Numbered from the stretch's first letter, positions 31,948-39,916 are shown. The stretch: 64,000 bases of DNA from Mesorhizobium sp. CA8 (GCF_020164955.1 NZ_JAIUHG010000019.1:62001-126000), one strand, 5' to 3'. Numbers and translations: made by a program. Notes: generated by a model not told the origin, from the sequence alone.

Positions 31948-32703
31948 ATGGACAAGACGGACTATCACGCCCGCATAGAGGCGCCCGAGATGCGCGACTA
32001 CGGCGTCTATTTGAAATGCGACCAGTTGCTCGACTGTCAGAAGCCGCTCGCCGAGATGGTCAATGCCGACGAATTGCAGTTCCAGATCGTGCACCAGGTC
32101 GAGGAACTTTGGATGAAGCTCATCGCCTATACGCTGGTCGATGTGCTCGACCATCTGGAGAGGCAGGACACCCACCGCATCATCACGCTGATGGGCCGCG
32201 TGCACCGGCTGATGCGCATGATGACGGCGCAGCTCGACCTCCTGGAGACGATGTCGCCCAAAGAGTACCAGCAGATCCGCCTGCAGCTCGGCAATGGCAG
32301 CGGCCAGGAATCGCCGAGCTTCAAGCTCTTGCTGCGCCTGCCACCGGATCTTTGGCGGGCCTTCAAGCACGCCTATCTCGACGGCCGCGGGCTGACCGTG
32401 GAGGATATCTATGACGAGCACTACGACCACGGTGATTCCTATGTCGTGGCCGAGGCGCTGATTGAATTCGACGAGCTGTTCCAGAAATTCCGCGCCAATC
32501 ACCTCTATCTCATCCACCGCTCGATCGGGCTGAGCGCCAAGTCGCTGAAGGGACGGCCGGTGGAAATCCTCGAAGGCGGCGCCCGCCATCGCTTCTTCCC
32601 CGAGCTCTGGGATATCCGCAGCGACATGACCGACCGCTGGGGCGCCGAATACGGCACCGTGCGGGAGTCGATCAGCCATCCGCCGCAGGCGAAGGTTGGC
32701 TGA
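31948..32703 (+). CDS. Tryptophan 2,3-dioxygenase superfamily protein, divergent active site
   Basis: A 251-residue helical haem-dioxygenase-like protein. Conserved parts: YLKCDQLLDCQKPL, the distal-His segment DELQFQIVHQVEELWMKLI, and FRANHLYLIHRSIG, whose first His fits the haem ligand. Departures: the substrate-carboxylate Arg segment (SGFQSxQFR in TDO) reads GSGQESPSFK, and the GTGGS loop after RxIG is replaced by LSAKSLKGRP. It is also shorter than usual. It may act on a compound other than tryptophan. No kynurenine-pathway gene is nearby. Confidence 0.75.
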   Translation: MDKTDYHARIEAPEMRDYGVYLKCDQLLDCQKPLAEMVNADELQFQIVHQVEELWMKLIAYTLVDVLDHLERQDTHRIITLMGRVHRLMRMMTAQLDLLETMSPKEYQQIRLQLGNGSGQESPSFKLLLRLPPDLWRAFKHAYLDGRGLTVEDIYDEHYDHGDSYVVAEALIEFDELFQKFRANHLYLIHRSIGLSAKSLKGRPVEILEGGARHRFFPELWDIRSDMTDRWGAEYGTVRESISHPPQAKVG

Positions 32704-32709
32704 GCTTTC

Positions 32710-32738
32710 TTCCTCGCCTCGAGTTGCGGGGCGAGGAA
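32710..32738 (+). terminator. Hairpin after the dioxygenase-like gene
   Basis: TTCCTCGCC and GGCGAGGAA form a 9-bp stem with an 11-base loop, starting 7 bp after the stop. No clear T-run. Confidence 0.4.
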
Positions 32739-32833
32739 AGGGTGCCCCGCATAATTTTCCCACCCCTGTCGGAATCTTCTCCCTACGCCCGTCCTTGGGG
32801 CATCGACCACTTCAACCATCCGGAGGGACACCC

Positions 32834-33256
32834 GTGGAAAATACTCAATCGACCTGGCAGACCGTCGCCATTCTTATCGCCCGCCTGATCTTCGCCGCCA
32901 TGTTTGCCATGGGCCTCGCCTTCAAGCTCATGGACATGGGCGCTACCGCCGGCTACATCGCCGCCGCGGGCTTTCCATTCCCGCTGTTTCTGGCCTGGTG
33001 CGCGGCGATCCTCGAGACGCTGCTGGTGATATCCTTCCTCACCGGCGCTTATCTGATGCCGTTGGCGCTGATCGGCGCCGTCTACGTCACCTTCCTGGGC
33101 TTTGCCTTCCACGGTCCCTCGCATTGGGCCGGAAACCAGGCCGAGTTCGGCGCCTTCATGTCGCATTTCCCGTTCGCCGCCGGCCTGCTCTACGCCGCCG
33201 TCCACGGCCCGGGCAACGTGCTCGCGCTGCGCCAGGGCTGGCCGGACCGGGCCTGA
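32834..33256 (+). CDS. DoxX family membrane protein
   Basis: A 140-residue four-helix protein (LIARLIFAAMFAMGLAFKLM, AAAGFPFPLFLAWCAAILET) of the DoxX family, whose members are linked to redox and thiol stress. The start is GTG 32834 with GGAGGG upstream. It has the extra segment FAFHGPSHWAGNQAEFGAFM, seen in a DoxX subgroup. Confidence 0.8.
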   Translation: MENTQSTWQTVAILIARLIFAAMFAMGLAFKLMDMGATAGYIAAAGFPFPLFLAWCAAILETLLVISFLTGAYLMPLALIGAVYVTFLGFAFHGPSHWAGNQAEFGAFMSHFPFAAGLLYAAVHGPGNVLALRQGWPDRA

Positions 33257-33262
33257 ACCTTC

Positions 33263-33286
33263 CTTCTCCCCATTCACGGGGAGGAG
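33263..33286. repeat. Short palindromic intergenic element
   Basis: CTTCTCCCC-ATTCAC-GGGGAGGAG hairpin (one mismatch) followed by GTGCCCCAAGGTCGGATGAG, of the type found scattered between rhizobial genes. It may end the doxX transcript. Confidence 0.4.
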
Positions 33287-33336
33287 GTGCCCCAAGGTCG
33301 GATGAGGGGCGGCGCCGACATCTCGACGCGCCCGCC

Positions 33337-33642
33337 TCACATCTGATCGTTATACGGCTCCTTCATCTGCCCGACCATGCGCGCCAGCTTGGAGAAGGAC
33401 GGCATGTCCGCTTCCGGCTGGCACTGGTTGGCGAGCTCAAGCAGCCGGATCGGGAAATTGATGGCGTCGCGGTTCGAAGCCGAGATCGCCTCCGAACGCT
33501 CCTCGCCGGTCTCGCCTGCTTCGGCCTTGCGCAGCGCGATGTCGATTTCCTCGACCGTGAGCACGCCTTTCTTGACGAGCACATGGTTGACCGCGGCGAC
33601 GGCCATCAGCAGGCCCTCGAGTTGGAGATTGGCGACGTTCAT
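33337..33642 (-). CDS. Hypothetical protein
   Basis: A 101-residue soluble protein: LQLEGLLMAVAAVNHVLVKK, VLTVEEIDIALRKAEA, then a Met/Pro tail. The helical first half resembles small helical regulators of unknown type. ATG 33642 has a GGGAG site. It follows the gene at 33717 on the same strand with 74 bp between. Confidence 0.6.
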   Translation of the reverse strand: MNVANLQLEGLLMAVAAVNHVLVKKGVLTVEEIDIALRKAEAGETGEERSEAISASNRDAINFPIRLLELANQCQPEADMPSFSKLARMVGQMKEPYNDQM

Positions 33643-33716
33643 GGCGTTCTCCCATTGACCTCGCCTCAAGAACGCATGAGCGGCGTTTCCGATCCGAGCG
33701 GGGACGCCGGCGCCGG

Positions 33717-33986
33717 CTAAACCTCCATCCACCGCTGGCCATACTCCTTCCAGAGCTGCCTGATCTCGCGATTGCCGAGCGGCGGCGTCTGGCGGTCGCC
33801 ATAGAAAACGGCGACGGCGCTGTGATCGTACTGGCCCTCGGCCTGGGCGATGAAACGGATTGCTTCGCCGAGTGGTCTCGAATGGAAGATCGGATCGGCC
33901 TGGCCCCGGCCCAGGCTGCGAACGCCCGAAATGCTTGCAGGCACATGCCGCATCCGAAAGACGGATGCCATGGCAGGTTTGTCCAT
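33717..33986 (-). CDS. Hypothetical protein
   Basis: An 89-residue protein (SVFRMRHVPASISGVRSLGR, HSAVAVFYGDRQTPPLGNRE, WKEYGQRWMEV). GGAGAG precedes ATG 33986. Looks like a conserved rhizobial protein of unknown function; no motif recognised. Confidence 0.55.
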   Translation of the reverse strand: MDKPAMASVFRMRHVPASISGVRSLGRGQADPIFHSRPLGEAIRFIAQAEGQYDHSAVAVFYGDRQTPPLGNREIRQLWKEYGQRWMEV

Positions 33987-34108
33987 GCTGCTCTCCGCGA
34001 TTCCCTTAGGAATGATCCCATAAGCTCCGGCTAATGACCAGCCCGGGACAACCGGCCACAGCCGGAGGCATGGAACAGCACAACTTTGAAGTGGAAAGGC
34101 CTGCCACG

Positions 34109-34141
34109 AAAAAAAGAAGGCCGGGCGCGATGCCTGGCCTT
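34109..34141 (-). terminator. Rho-independent terminator of the DUF883-like gene
   Basis: On the minus strand AAGGCCAGGC-ATCGC-GCCCGGCCTT (one mismatch) runs into a T-rich tail (34115-34109), 80 bp after the stop at 34221. Confidence 0.75.
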
Positions 34142-34220
34142 TCCTTCCGCGCGGCCTCCGCAACTCAGCCTGCGTTAGCACCGTTGATCGGTTCGGCCAC
34201 TGCAGCCGGACCGGAAATGT

Positions 34221-34778
34221 CTACCCGTGCCAGCGGCGCAGCCAGTACGGCTCGGGGTCGTCGGTTCGGCTGATCGCCATGCCGGCCAGCAGTCCGACCA
34301 GGCCGCCGATCAGCATCGCCGTCGAGAAGGTGCCGGGGTTCTGCTGCACTGTTTCCGAAATGCTCTGCGCCTGGCTGCGCAATTGCCGAGCCGCGCGGGA
34401 GGCGCGATCCGATGCGCCGCTGTAAAGGTTGGAGGCGCGGTTGGAGGCGCCGCTATAGACATTTGACGCGCGTTCGGCCGCGCTCTCATACCAGCCATTC
34501 GCGGCCTCCGCTTGCTCCTCGGCTTTGTCGGCCAGCGCGCGGTTCAATCGGCTGACCTCCCGCTTCAATTCGGCGATTTGCCGCTTCATCGTGCCTTCGG
34601 ACGCCCTGGAGGAAGCCGCGCTGCTGCGCGATCCGCCCCCGCTGCGCGACGCGCCGCTGCGTGAGGCACCGCTGCTGCGCGATGCGGCGTTACGGGGACG
34701 GGCCGCGCTGGCCGGGCTGGTGCTCGGGGTGCCGGTGCCGTTTGCCGCGCCGCCGCTGGTGCTTTCGTTGTCTGCCAT
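34221..34778 (-). CDS. DUF883/ElaB-like coiled-coil protein with C-terminal membrane anchor
   Basis: A 185-residue protein. Residues 1-60 are a Ser/Gly/Ala/Arg repeat region (SRSSGASRSGASRSGGGSRS). Residues ~62-95 form a coiled coil (MKRQIAELKREVSRLNRALA). Then come two YSGAS-x-RAS repeats and a tail QQNPGTFSTAMLIGGLVGLL with a short polar end, as in ElaB/YqjD proteins that anchor to the membrane. A perfect GGAAC-N16-CGTT promoter lies 24 bp upstream of ATG 34778 and a terminator follows. General-stress expression is likely. Confidence 0.8.
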   Translation of the reverse strand: MADNESTSGGAANGTGTPSTSPASAARPRNAASRSSGASRSGASRSGGGSRSSAASSRASEGTMKRQIAELKREVSRLNRALADKAEEQAEAANGWYESAAERASNVYSGASNRASNLYSGASDRASRAARQLRSQAQSISETVQQNPGTFSTAMLIGGLVGLLAGMAISRTDDPEPYWLRRWHG

Positions 34779-34801
34779 GGGTTTCTCCTTTGTGCCTTTG
34801 C

Positions 34802-34826
34802 AACGGTCGGGAAGCTGCATGGTTCC
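34802..34826 (-). promoter_or_regulatory. EcfG-type promoter (GGAAC-N16-CGTT), DUF883-like gene
   Basis: Minus-strand GGAAC (34826-34822), 16 bases, CGTT (34805-34802), full consensus match 24 bp before the start. Confidence 0.7.
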
Positions 34827-34931
34827 CCGCCGGGATTCCCACGCCTCAAGCGAAGGAGCCGTTCACGAGGCAATGGCCGTGGAGCTTGCTTCCACGGCCA
34901 CTGGAGCAACGGAACGTAGTTGTCGAGAGTC

Positions 34932-35243
34932 CTACTTGCCGCAGGTCTTGTCGTTCACGTTCGGCTGCATCGTGCCCGCGGTGGAGCTGCTGGCGTCGCC
35001 CATCGAGCCCTGCGGACTGTTCGGACAGTTCTTGTCGCCGCCGCTGATGCTGCCGGTCGTGCCCGTATCCGGCGGCGCCATCTGGTCAGGCGACGGCGTG
35101 GCCGGCGTCTTCGGGTCGACGGTGATGGTCTGGCCGCTGCCGCCCGTGCTGTCATTGCCGCTGGTAGTGCCGGCGGTCTGGGCCATCGCCGCGGTGGCGA
35201 GACCGATCGTCAGGGCCGAAGCTGCAAGGATCTTCGTAAGCAT
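34932..35243 (-). CDS. Small secreted Thr/Ser/Gly-rich protein
   Basis: A 103-residue protein with a signal peptide (MLTKILAASALTIGLATAAM, cleavage near AMAQ) and a low-complexity mature part with two Cys (DKNCPNS, NDKTCGK). ATG 35243 is preferred over an upstream extension lacking a signal. A GGAAC-N16-GGTT candidate lies 54 bp upstream. Unknown periplasmic role; compare the protein at 20467. Confidence 0.68.
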   Translation of the reverse strand: MLTKILAASALTIGLATAAMAQTAGTTSGNDSTGGSGQTITVDPKTPATPSPDQMAPPDTGTTGSISGGDKNCPNSPQGSMGDASSSTAGTMQPNVNDKTCGK

Positions 35244-35296
35244 GATCTTCTCCTCTGTGCGAGACGGTTCGTCTGTCGCGTTGCGACCAAGGGTGG

Positions 35297-35321
35297 AACC
35301 CATCGGACCAAGGTTGGTTCC
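35297..35321 (-). promoter_or_regulatory. Candidate EcfG-type promoter (GGAAC-N16-GGTT), symmetric
   Basis: Minus-strand GGAAC (35321-35317), 16 bases, GGTT (35300-35297), upstream of the secreted-protein gene. A second GGAAC (35295-35299) faces the other way at 17-bp spacing. Confidence 0.45.
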
Positions 35322-35631
35322 GACGAAATTTCGCCACGCTTTCGGCTGGCGGCTCAATCTAGGGCCGTGGGACGCGGCGCCGTCGTTGGTGGGAGGAGGG
35401 CGCGTCTTGAGGGAGGTGTTTTCAAATGATAGGAAAATTTGCCTATTAGCTATTGCCCGGTGAGGGCAGCTATGCTACTATTTTGTCCATGGTGCTGATT
35501 TGCGCCGACGACCCGCCGGCCCGGCGGGTTTTCGTTTTCTAGCCTTTCGAAACTCTGGCAGGAAAGTGGAGCGCGCGCGAAAGCAACGCGGTGCTTCCGA
35601 CAGCCGGGGTGGTTTCACCTTGAGGCCCTCC

Positions 35632-36000
35632 ATGCCACGCTATGCCATCATGATTATCGCCGATGACGGCGCCGAGATTGTCAGCGCAATCGGCGAATTC
35701 GAGAGCGCAAGCCTGCCTTACGGCTCAGGCCGTATCGAGCAGGTCGCGCCCGGCGTGCGCATCGGCATGGTGCGTGGCGGCACGGTCGATGCCGTCGCCG
35801 GTTTCGGCTTTCCGCCCCAGGGCCTTGGCCCCTCGGCAGCCCGCGCCGCCATCGCGACATTGAAGGCTATGGGCGCGCCGGCGGCCGACGGCGAGCCCGC
35901 CAAGCTGACACGTGCCAAGCCGCGCAGGAAACCTGCGCGCAAGGTCCGCAAGGCGAAGGCGGCAAAGGTCGCGCCATCCGGCGCGGTAGCCCATGGCTGA
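35632..36000 (+). CDS. Hypothetical protein with basic C-terminal tail
   Basis: A 122-residue protein: compact N-terminal part (MPRYAIMIIADDGAEIVSAI) and a Lys/Arg/Ala tail (KPRRKPARKVRKAKAAK) like histone-like DNA-binding tails. Its end overlaps the next start by 8 bp, so the two are co-translated. No family recognised; the ribosome site is weak. Confidence 0.55.
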   Translation: MPRYAIMIIADDGAEIVSAIGEFESASLPYGSGRIEQVAPGVRIGMVRGGTVDAVAGFGFPPQGLGPSAARAAIATLKAMGAPAADGEPAKLTRAKPRRKPARKVRKAKAAKVAPSGAVAHG

Positions 36001-36349
36001 TGAAAACAAGGCCGTGCGGCGCAAGCCCGCTGGCGCGAAGCGGGCAGGGCGAAAGCCCCAGGCTCCCCGCGTCGATGCCACTTTGCCCAGCCGCCCGAAG
36101 CGCTCGCGAAAGACGCTCGTCGACGACTTCGCGACCGCCCTTCGCGCCGACTTCCGCGCCCATGGCGCCAGTGTCATCGCCGCGGTCAGGGCGGAAAAGC
36201 CCGACCAGTATCTGAAGGTCGTGCTGACGCTGCTGCCCAAGGATTTTTCGCAACGTATCGATGCCGATAATAAAACCAGTCTCGAGCAGTTATCGGACAT
36301 CGTTTTCGAGGTGGTGGTGCGAAGATTCAAACAAGCACCGGATTCCTAG
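35993..36349 (+). CDS. Hypothetical protein (phage-type small protein possible)
   Basis: A 118-residue protein with a basic N-terminus (RRKPAGAKRAGRKPQAP) and a helical domain FATALRADFRAHGASVIAAV followed by KPDQYLKVVLTLLPKDFSQR. The PDQYLKVV..LLPK pattern recalls short proteins encoded beside phage terminase genes, but no other phage gene is here. Coupled to the gene at 35632. Confidence 0.55.
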   Translation: MADENKAVRRKPAGAKRAGRKPQAPRVDATLPSRPKRSRKTLVDDFATALRADFRAHGASVIAAVRAEKPDQYLKVVLTLLPKDFSQRIDADNKTSLEQLSDIVFEVVVRRFKQAPDS

Positions 36350-36510
36350 CCTAAGCGCGGCGGAGGCGAAGCCGCGCAGGCGTTGACCGGCAGATCGTCG
36401 ACGCCGGATACGACAACACTTCGATCCCGGTGTCGGCGTTCGCCCGTTCGAGCCGCTGGAAGAATCCAGGCGCAGCGCCTATCTATGGAGCAATCCAAAG
36501 GAGGTATGAC

Positions 36511-37032
36511 ATGGCTTCTTCCACCGAGCGCGCGGTCCTTGCCGGCGGCTGCTTCTGGGGCATGCAGGATCTGATTCGACGCTTGCCCGGCGTGATCTCG
36601 ACGCGAGTGGGCTACAGCGGCGGCGATGTCCCCAACGCCACCTACCGCAACCACGGCACCCACGCCGAGGCGATCGAGATCATCTTCGACCCGGCGAGGA
36701 CCAATTTCCGCACGCTTCTCGAATTCTTTTTCCAGATCCACGATCCGACGACGAAGAACCGCCAGGGCAACGATATCGGCGCGAGCTATCGCTCGGCCAT
36801 TTTCTACACCAGCGATGAACAGAAGCGGATCGCCGAGGACACGATAGCCGACGTCGACGCGTCCGGCCTGTGGCCAGGCAAGGTCGTCACCGAGCTCGCC
36901 CCGGTCGGGCCCTTCTGGGAAGCGGAGCCCGAGCATCAGGACTATCTCGAGCGCTATTCCAACGGCTACACCTGTCATTTCGCGCGGCCGGGCTGGAAGC
37001 TTCCGGTCCGCCAACAGGCGGTCGCGTCATAA
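36511..37032 (+). CDS. msrA: Peptide methionine sulfoxide reductase MsrA
   Basis: A 173-residue enzyme reducing methionine-S-sulfoxide in proteins with thioredoxin. The catalytic Cys lies in AVLAGGCFWGMQDLIRRLPG (~residue 14). GYSGGDVPNATYRNHGTHAE, FFQIHDPTTKNRQGNDIGAS and YRSAIFYTSDEQ are typical. There are no C-terminal resolving Cys; Cys-161 (GYTCHF) might serve. AAAGGAGG precedes ATG 36511. Oxidative-stress repair fits the surrounding stress genes. Confidence 0.95.
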   Translation: MASSTERAVLAGGCFWGMQDLIRRLPGVISTRVGYSGGDVPNATYRNHGTHAEAIEIIFDPARTNFRTLLEFFFQIHDPTTKNRQGNDIGASYRSAIFYTSDEQKRIAEDTIADVDASGLWPGKVVTELAPVGPFWEAEPEHQDYLERYSNGYTCHFARPGWKLPVRQQAVAS

Positions 37033-37071
37033 TCAGGGCTGTTTGCTATAGCCCGTACGCGCTTTGATCAC

Positions 37072-37104
37072 CCCGCCGTGCCGCAAGGCATGGCGGGCTT
37101 TTTG
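37072..37104 (+). terminator. Rho-independent terminator after msrA
   Basis: CCCGCCGTGCC-GCAA-GGCATGGCGGG stem (one wobble) followed by CTTTTT. Confidence 0.85.
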
Positions 37105-37135
37105 CGTTCCGGCCTGCCGCCCGCAACGGGCAGGC

Positions 37136-37330
37136 TCAGCCCTTGGCGCGGCGGCCTTCCTGTTCGTGGCTGCCGATCCAGTGGGCGCGGATGCGGTCGC
37201 TGGCTTCGAGGTAAGCCATGTCGATCAGGTAGGTCAGAAGTTTTTCGCCATCAGCCTCAGCCTTCTGGCGAAGTTCTCGCAAAATCCCCTGCGCAAACTG
37301 CAGGTTTTCCATTTTGCTCGGCTGGTCCAT
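37136..37330 (-). CDS. Hypothetical small helical protein
   Basis: A 64-residue protein (MENLQFAQGILRELRQKAEA, LLTYLIDMAYLEASDRIRAH) with a basic end. It looks like a conserved short rhizobial protein. The msrA terminator is 32 bp from its stop, so the two genes converge on it. Confidence 0.6.
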   Translation of the reverse strand: MDQPSKMENLQFAQGILRELRQKAEADGEKLLTYLIDMAYLEASDRIRAHWIGSHEQEGRRAKG

Positions 37331-37540
37331 GGGTGCCCCCCAAATGCATGCGCGGTAAGTTTGGCTCATTATGCTTGTATGAAGATTGTGGCCCCGCTCG
37401 CGGCGAAGCTGTACGCGGTTGCACCGATGCCCGATCAACGGACCTGTTGGACATTGGGCGGAAATGTCGATATTTTACGCGCCCAATCGGATAGCGACCA
37501 TGCACGAAGACGAGGGCAGCACTCCTGAAAGTTGCAAGTC

Positions 37541-37759
37541 ATGCCTGACGTGATTGCCAGGAGCGGGCCCTCGACCGAGAGCGGGCAGCCCGATTTTGGT
37601 CGGTTGAGGGCCGATGCCGCCAAGGCCGCCGGCGTGCTGATCGAATTTTACGGCGATGCGGCCCTGGAGCGGGCTAAGCTCATCGAACGCCGATCGCCCC
37701 AGTCGCATTTCGCGCGCATGGTCACGGCTGAAGTCGGCAGGCGCGTCAAGCGAAGCTAG
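37541..37759 (+). CDS. Hypothetical small protein
   Basis: A 72-residue protein (GRLRADAAKAAGVLIEFYGD, AALERAKLIERRSPQSHFAR) of helical, charged sequence. ATG 37541 lacks a clear ribosome site. No family recognised; a typical small helical rhizobial protein. Confidence 0.5.
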   Translation: MPDVIARSGPSTESGQPDFGRLRADAAKAAGVLIEFYGDAALERAKLIERRSPQSHFARMVTAEVGRRVKRS

Positions 37760-37785
37760 CCTTGAAACAATCGGCGAAAGTGGCT

Positions 37786-37923
37786 TCAGGACCATCTTTG
37801 CCTCCCCAGCCTTGGGCCAAGCCGTTGCTCGACCTCTTCCTCGATATTATCCAGAAGATAGGACACCAGGTCGTGTCCGATCGATCGCGCTATGTCCATG
37901 ACCTGCCGATGCTTTGCATGCAT
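37786..37923 (-). CDS. Hypothetical 45-residue protein
   Basis: From ATG 37923 the frame reads MHAKHRQVMDIARSIGHDLV then SYLLDNIEEEVEQRLGPR, a helical charged sequence. It overlaps the end of the PAS-like frame (37890) in another frame. Either a separate small gene or the continuation of that gene after a shift. Confidence 0.35.
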   Translation of the reverse strand: MHAKHRQVMDIARSIGHDLVSYLLDNIEEEVEQRLGPRLGRQRWS

Positions 37924-38057
37924 CGCTCCAGCGGCGCGCCGTGCGAGAATTCGTCGAGCGTAAAACCGGAATAGTCTGAAAGATTGGCGTCGCCATAGAC
38001 ACGGCCACGTCTGATGTCCCAGGTCCAGAACCCGATCGATGAATACCGCATATGCAT
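37890..38057 (-). CDS. PAS-like domain fragment
   Basis: From ATG 38057 (an in-frame ATG lies at 38111) the frame reads RYSSIGFWTWDIRRGRVYGD and ANLSDYSGFTLDEFSHGAPL, the first third of a PAS sensor domain, then stops. PAS domains need ~100 residues, so this is truncated or shifted. No kinase or output domain follows. Confidence 0.45.
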   Translation of the reverse strand: MHMRYSSIGFWTWDIRRGRVYGDANLSDYSGFTLDEFSHGAPLERCMQSIGRSWT

Positions 38058-38109
38058 GCTGCGGCCGTGTTCAGGCGCCGACTTCACGAAAACCGCCCCG
38101 TCCGGTTTC

Positions 38110-38400
38110 AAGATTCGCCAGTATTATGTAGCAAAAAAGGGAAGAAACAAAGATGGCCTTTTGTACAAGGTGGGAAGTCATAAGGCTTGCTGCGGGTGAA
38201 AATTCAGGATGTCCTATTTGATAGGGCCAGAAAAAAAGAGAGCGAGAAGGGAATTTCTTGAGCCGAAAGAATTTTCACTTGGTATTGCAACCGCTGCTTG
38301 GTACTCACGTGATAAACGCGACGGCCGGGCTGGCGAAAAAAGCCCAGAAGTTGTATTGCCGCAAGAAGGATGGTTGAAAATTTCTTCTATTTTGTAAAAC
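38110..38400. other. Low-GC patch
   Basis: By line-by-line count GC falls to about 37-55% (average near 45%) against ~63% elsewhere. The best frame is 38209-38397 on the plus strand (MSYLIGPEKKRARREFLEPK, 62 residues), with unusual A-rich codons and no family. Recent acquisition or a regulatory spacer is possible. 38401-38639 has no convincing gene. Confidence 0.5.
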
Positions 38401-38639
38401 GAATGAAACTTTTTGCGTGGAGTGCCTGGACCCATCCAGCCCATGGCCTAATGTTCTGCCGCACTGCGAACGCTGGCGGCAGCTGATTGGCCGTCAAACC
38501 GACCGCTGGTTGAAAAAGCAAAGCTTCGAGGAAAGTCCGAGCATATCAATCCACAGCCGAGCGCTTTTCCGGATTGCCTGGTGGCGGCCGCTAGACCGAA
38601 GTCGTTGTCGTTCCGACCAAAGTCCGCCAAGAGCCTAAC

Positions 38640-39080
38640 CTAGGCTGACCTTTGCTGTGGATCCACGCCGGGTTCATCACTTGCAGCCGAATCATCGGCG
38701 ACCCGGTCATGCTCGAACTGACGCGCCGCAGGCAGGGGTTGCAACCAGGGCTCGCGGCGTCCGATCCAAAGTTCGTAGCTGGGCACCAACCCTTCGGTTG
38801 GCGCAATGTCCAGACTGCCGATCGTGACCTCGGCCTCGTCATCGCTGACGAACGGAACGCGGCTTCCGCAGGTGGGGCAAAAGCTTCGAGTGCCATAGCT
38901 GCTGGTGATGCCGGTCGTTTCGAACGCTCGTAGCGGCCATACGGCGTAGGCATGAAAGGCCGATCCGCTTGTCTTGCGGCAGTCCTTGCAGTGACAGAGG
39001 CCGACCCGGAGCGGCTCGCCAGTGACGCGGAACTTCACGCCGCCACACAGGCAACTGCCGCTGCGCGCGATTTCGGGCAT
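38640..39080 (-). CDS. GFA-family (glutathione-dependent formaldehyde-activating-like) zinc protein
   Basis: A 146-residue protein with the GFA zinc motifs: SGSCLCGGVKF, LCHCKDCRKTSGSAFH and SFCPTCGSRVPF. Family members bind two zincs; most are not true formaldehyde-activating enzymes. ATG 39080 gives the family start. The C-terminal ~25 residues (QFEHDRVADDSAASDEPG) are an unusual polar extension. A weak GGAAC-N17-GGTT lies 70 bp upstream. Confidence 0.88.
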   Translation of the reverse strand: MPEIARSGSCLCGGVKFRVTGEPLRVGLCHCKDCRKTSGSAFHAYAVWPLRAFETTGITSSYGTRSFCPTCGSRVPFVSDDEAEVTIGSLDIAPTEGLVPSYELWIGRREPWLQPLPAARQFEHDRVADDSAASDEPGVDPQQRSA

Positions 39081-39197
39081 TGCCGTTCCTCCTGCGGTTA
39101 TGCGCAGAGCCAAGTTTCTCTCGCGCCCGGGCCCGCTGCCGGCTGCTAAAACCCGCAAGAGCTTGTAATGGTTCCGCGCCGGAGCAAGGAGCAAGGG

Positions 39198-39503
39198 TCA
39201 GTCGGGAACGTTGATCGGCTCCTCGCACCGATAGGCGCGGCACTCGCCGTCCTTGGTCGGAACCGTCGTCGAGACTGGCACTTCCGGCCAGTCGCACTCG
39301 TTGCCGAACTGCCGAACGAACCGGTCATAGGTGTTCGGACCCGTGGTCAAGACCGCGGCATGATCGCTTTTGATCAGCGCCTGCGTCTGCGCGCAAGTCA
39401 TCGCGCGCGTGTCTGGCCGGGCATAGGCGGCGCCCACGTTGCACAACGTTGCGCCGGCCCACAAGATTTTAGCTGCGGTAGATGCGATTGACGGGGTTCT
39501 CAT
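39198..39503 (-). CDS. Small secreted cysteine-containing protein
   Basis: A 101-residue protein with a probable signal peptide (AAKILWAGATLCNVGAAYA) and a mature part with four to five Cys (MTCAQTQAL, NECDWP, GECRAYRCEEP) likely paired in disulphides. The segment VLTTGPNTYDRFVRQFGNEC looks like a conserved rhizobial periplasmic family. Function unknown. Confidence 0.68.
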   Translation of the reverse strand: MRTPSIASTAAKILWAGATLCNVGAAYARPDTRAMTCAQTQALIKSDHAAVLTTGPNTYDRFVRQFGNECDWPEVPVSTTVPTKDGECRAYRCEEPINVPD

Positions 39504-39548
39504 GGGACACCGGCTTTTGAAGTTCCGGGTGTCGAATATGGATCGCGG

Positions 39549-39711
39549 CTAGAACACCGCAAGATATTTGAGCAGCGAAATGATGCCGATGATGATGACG
39601 ATGATTTGCGCGATCTGGCGCGCGCGGGCGTGGCAGGCGTTGCACGAGATAGAGCACCAGGATCACCACCAGGAAGGTGATCAATATGCCGATAAGAACG
39701 GATGCGCCCAT
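39549..39711 (-). pseudogene. Thivi_2564-type small membrane protein, frameshifted
   Basis: From ATG 39711 the frame reads MGASVLIGILITFLVVILVL and YLVQRLP. The continuation in the next frame, ARARQIAQIIVIIIGIISLL then KYLAVF, completes the two-helix protein. The span (163 nt) needs a +1 or -2 shift. As read, the product ends in a His/Arg-rich tail. A GGAAC-N17-CGTT promoter lies upstream. Confidence 0.7.
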
Positions 39712-39751
39712 ATGCCTGCTTCCTTCCCATATGCCCGGATGGGCAGGCCCC

Positions 39752-39777
39752 AACGTTGCAAGCTGCGAAATCGTTCC
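39752..39777 (-). promoter_or_regulatory. EcfG-type promoter (GGAAC-N17-CGTT)
   Basis: Minus-strand GGAAC (39777-39773), 17 bases, CGTT (39755-39752), 41 bp before ATG 39711. Confidence 0.6.
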
Positions 39778-39837
39778 ACGCGGCTTAGGCCCGCCGGACG
39801 CGTCGGCCGCAAGCAGCGGGCGGTTGCAGCGCCGGGC

Positions 39838-39862
39838 GGAACATGCGCGCGGTTCGCGAGTT
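39838..39862 (+). promoter_or_regulatory. EcfG-type promoter candidate (GGAAC-N16-AGTT), DUF3309 gene
   Basis: GGAAC (39838-39842), 16 bases, AGTT (39859-39862), 54 bp before ATG 39917. It is back-to-back with the promoter at 39752-39777. Confidence 0.55.
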
Positions 39863-39916
39863 CACTTCCTCAATAACGAAGCGCGGGGACCGCACAGTCA
39901 GAAAGAGGAAGAGATC

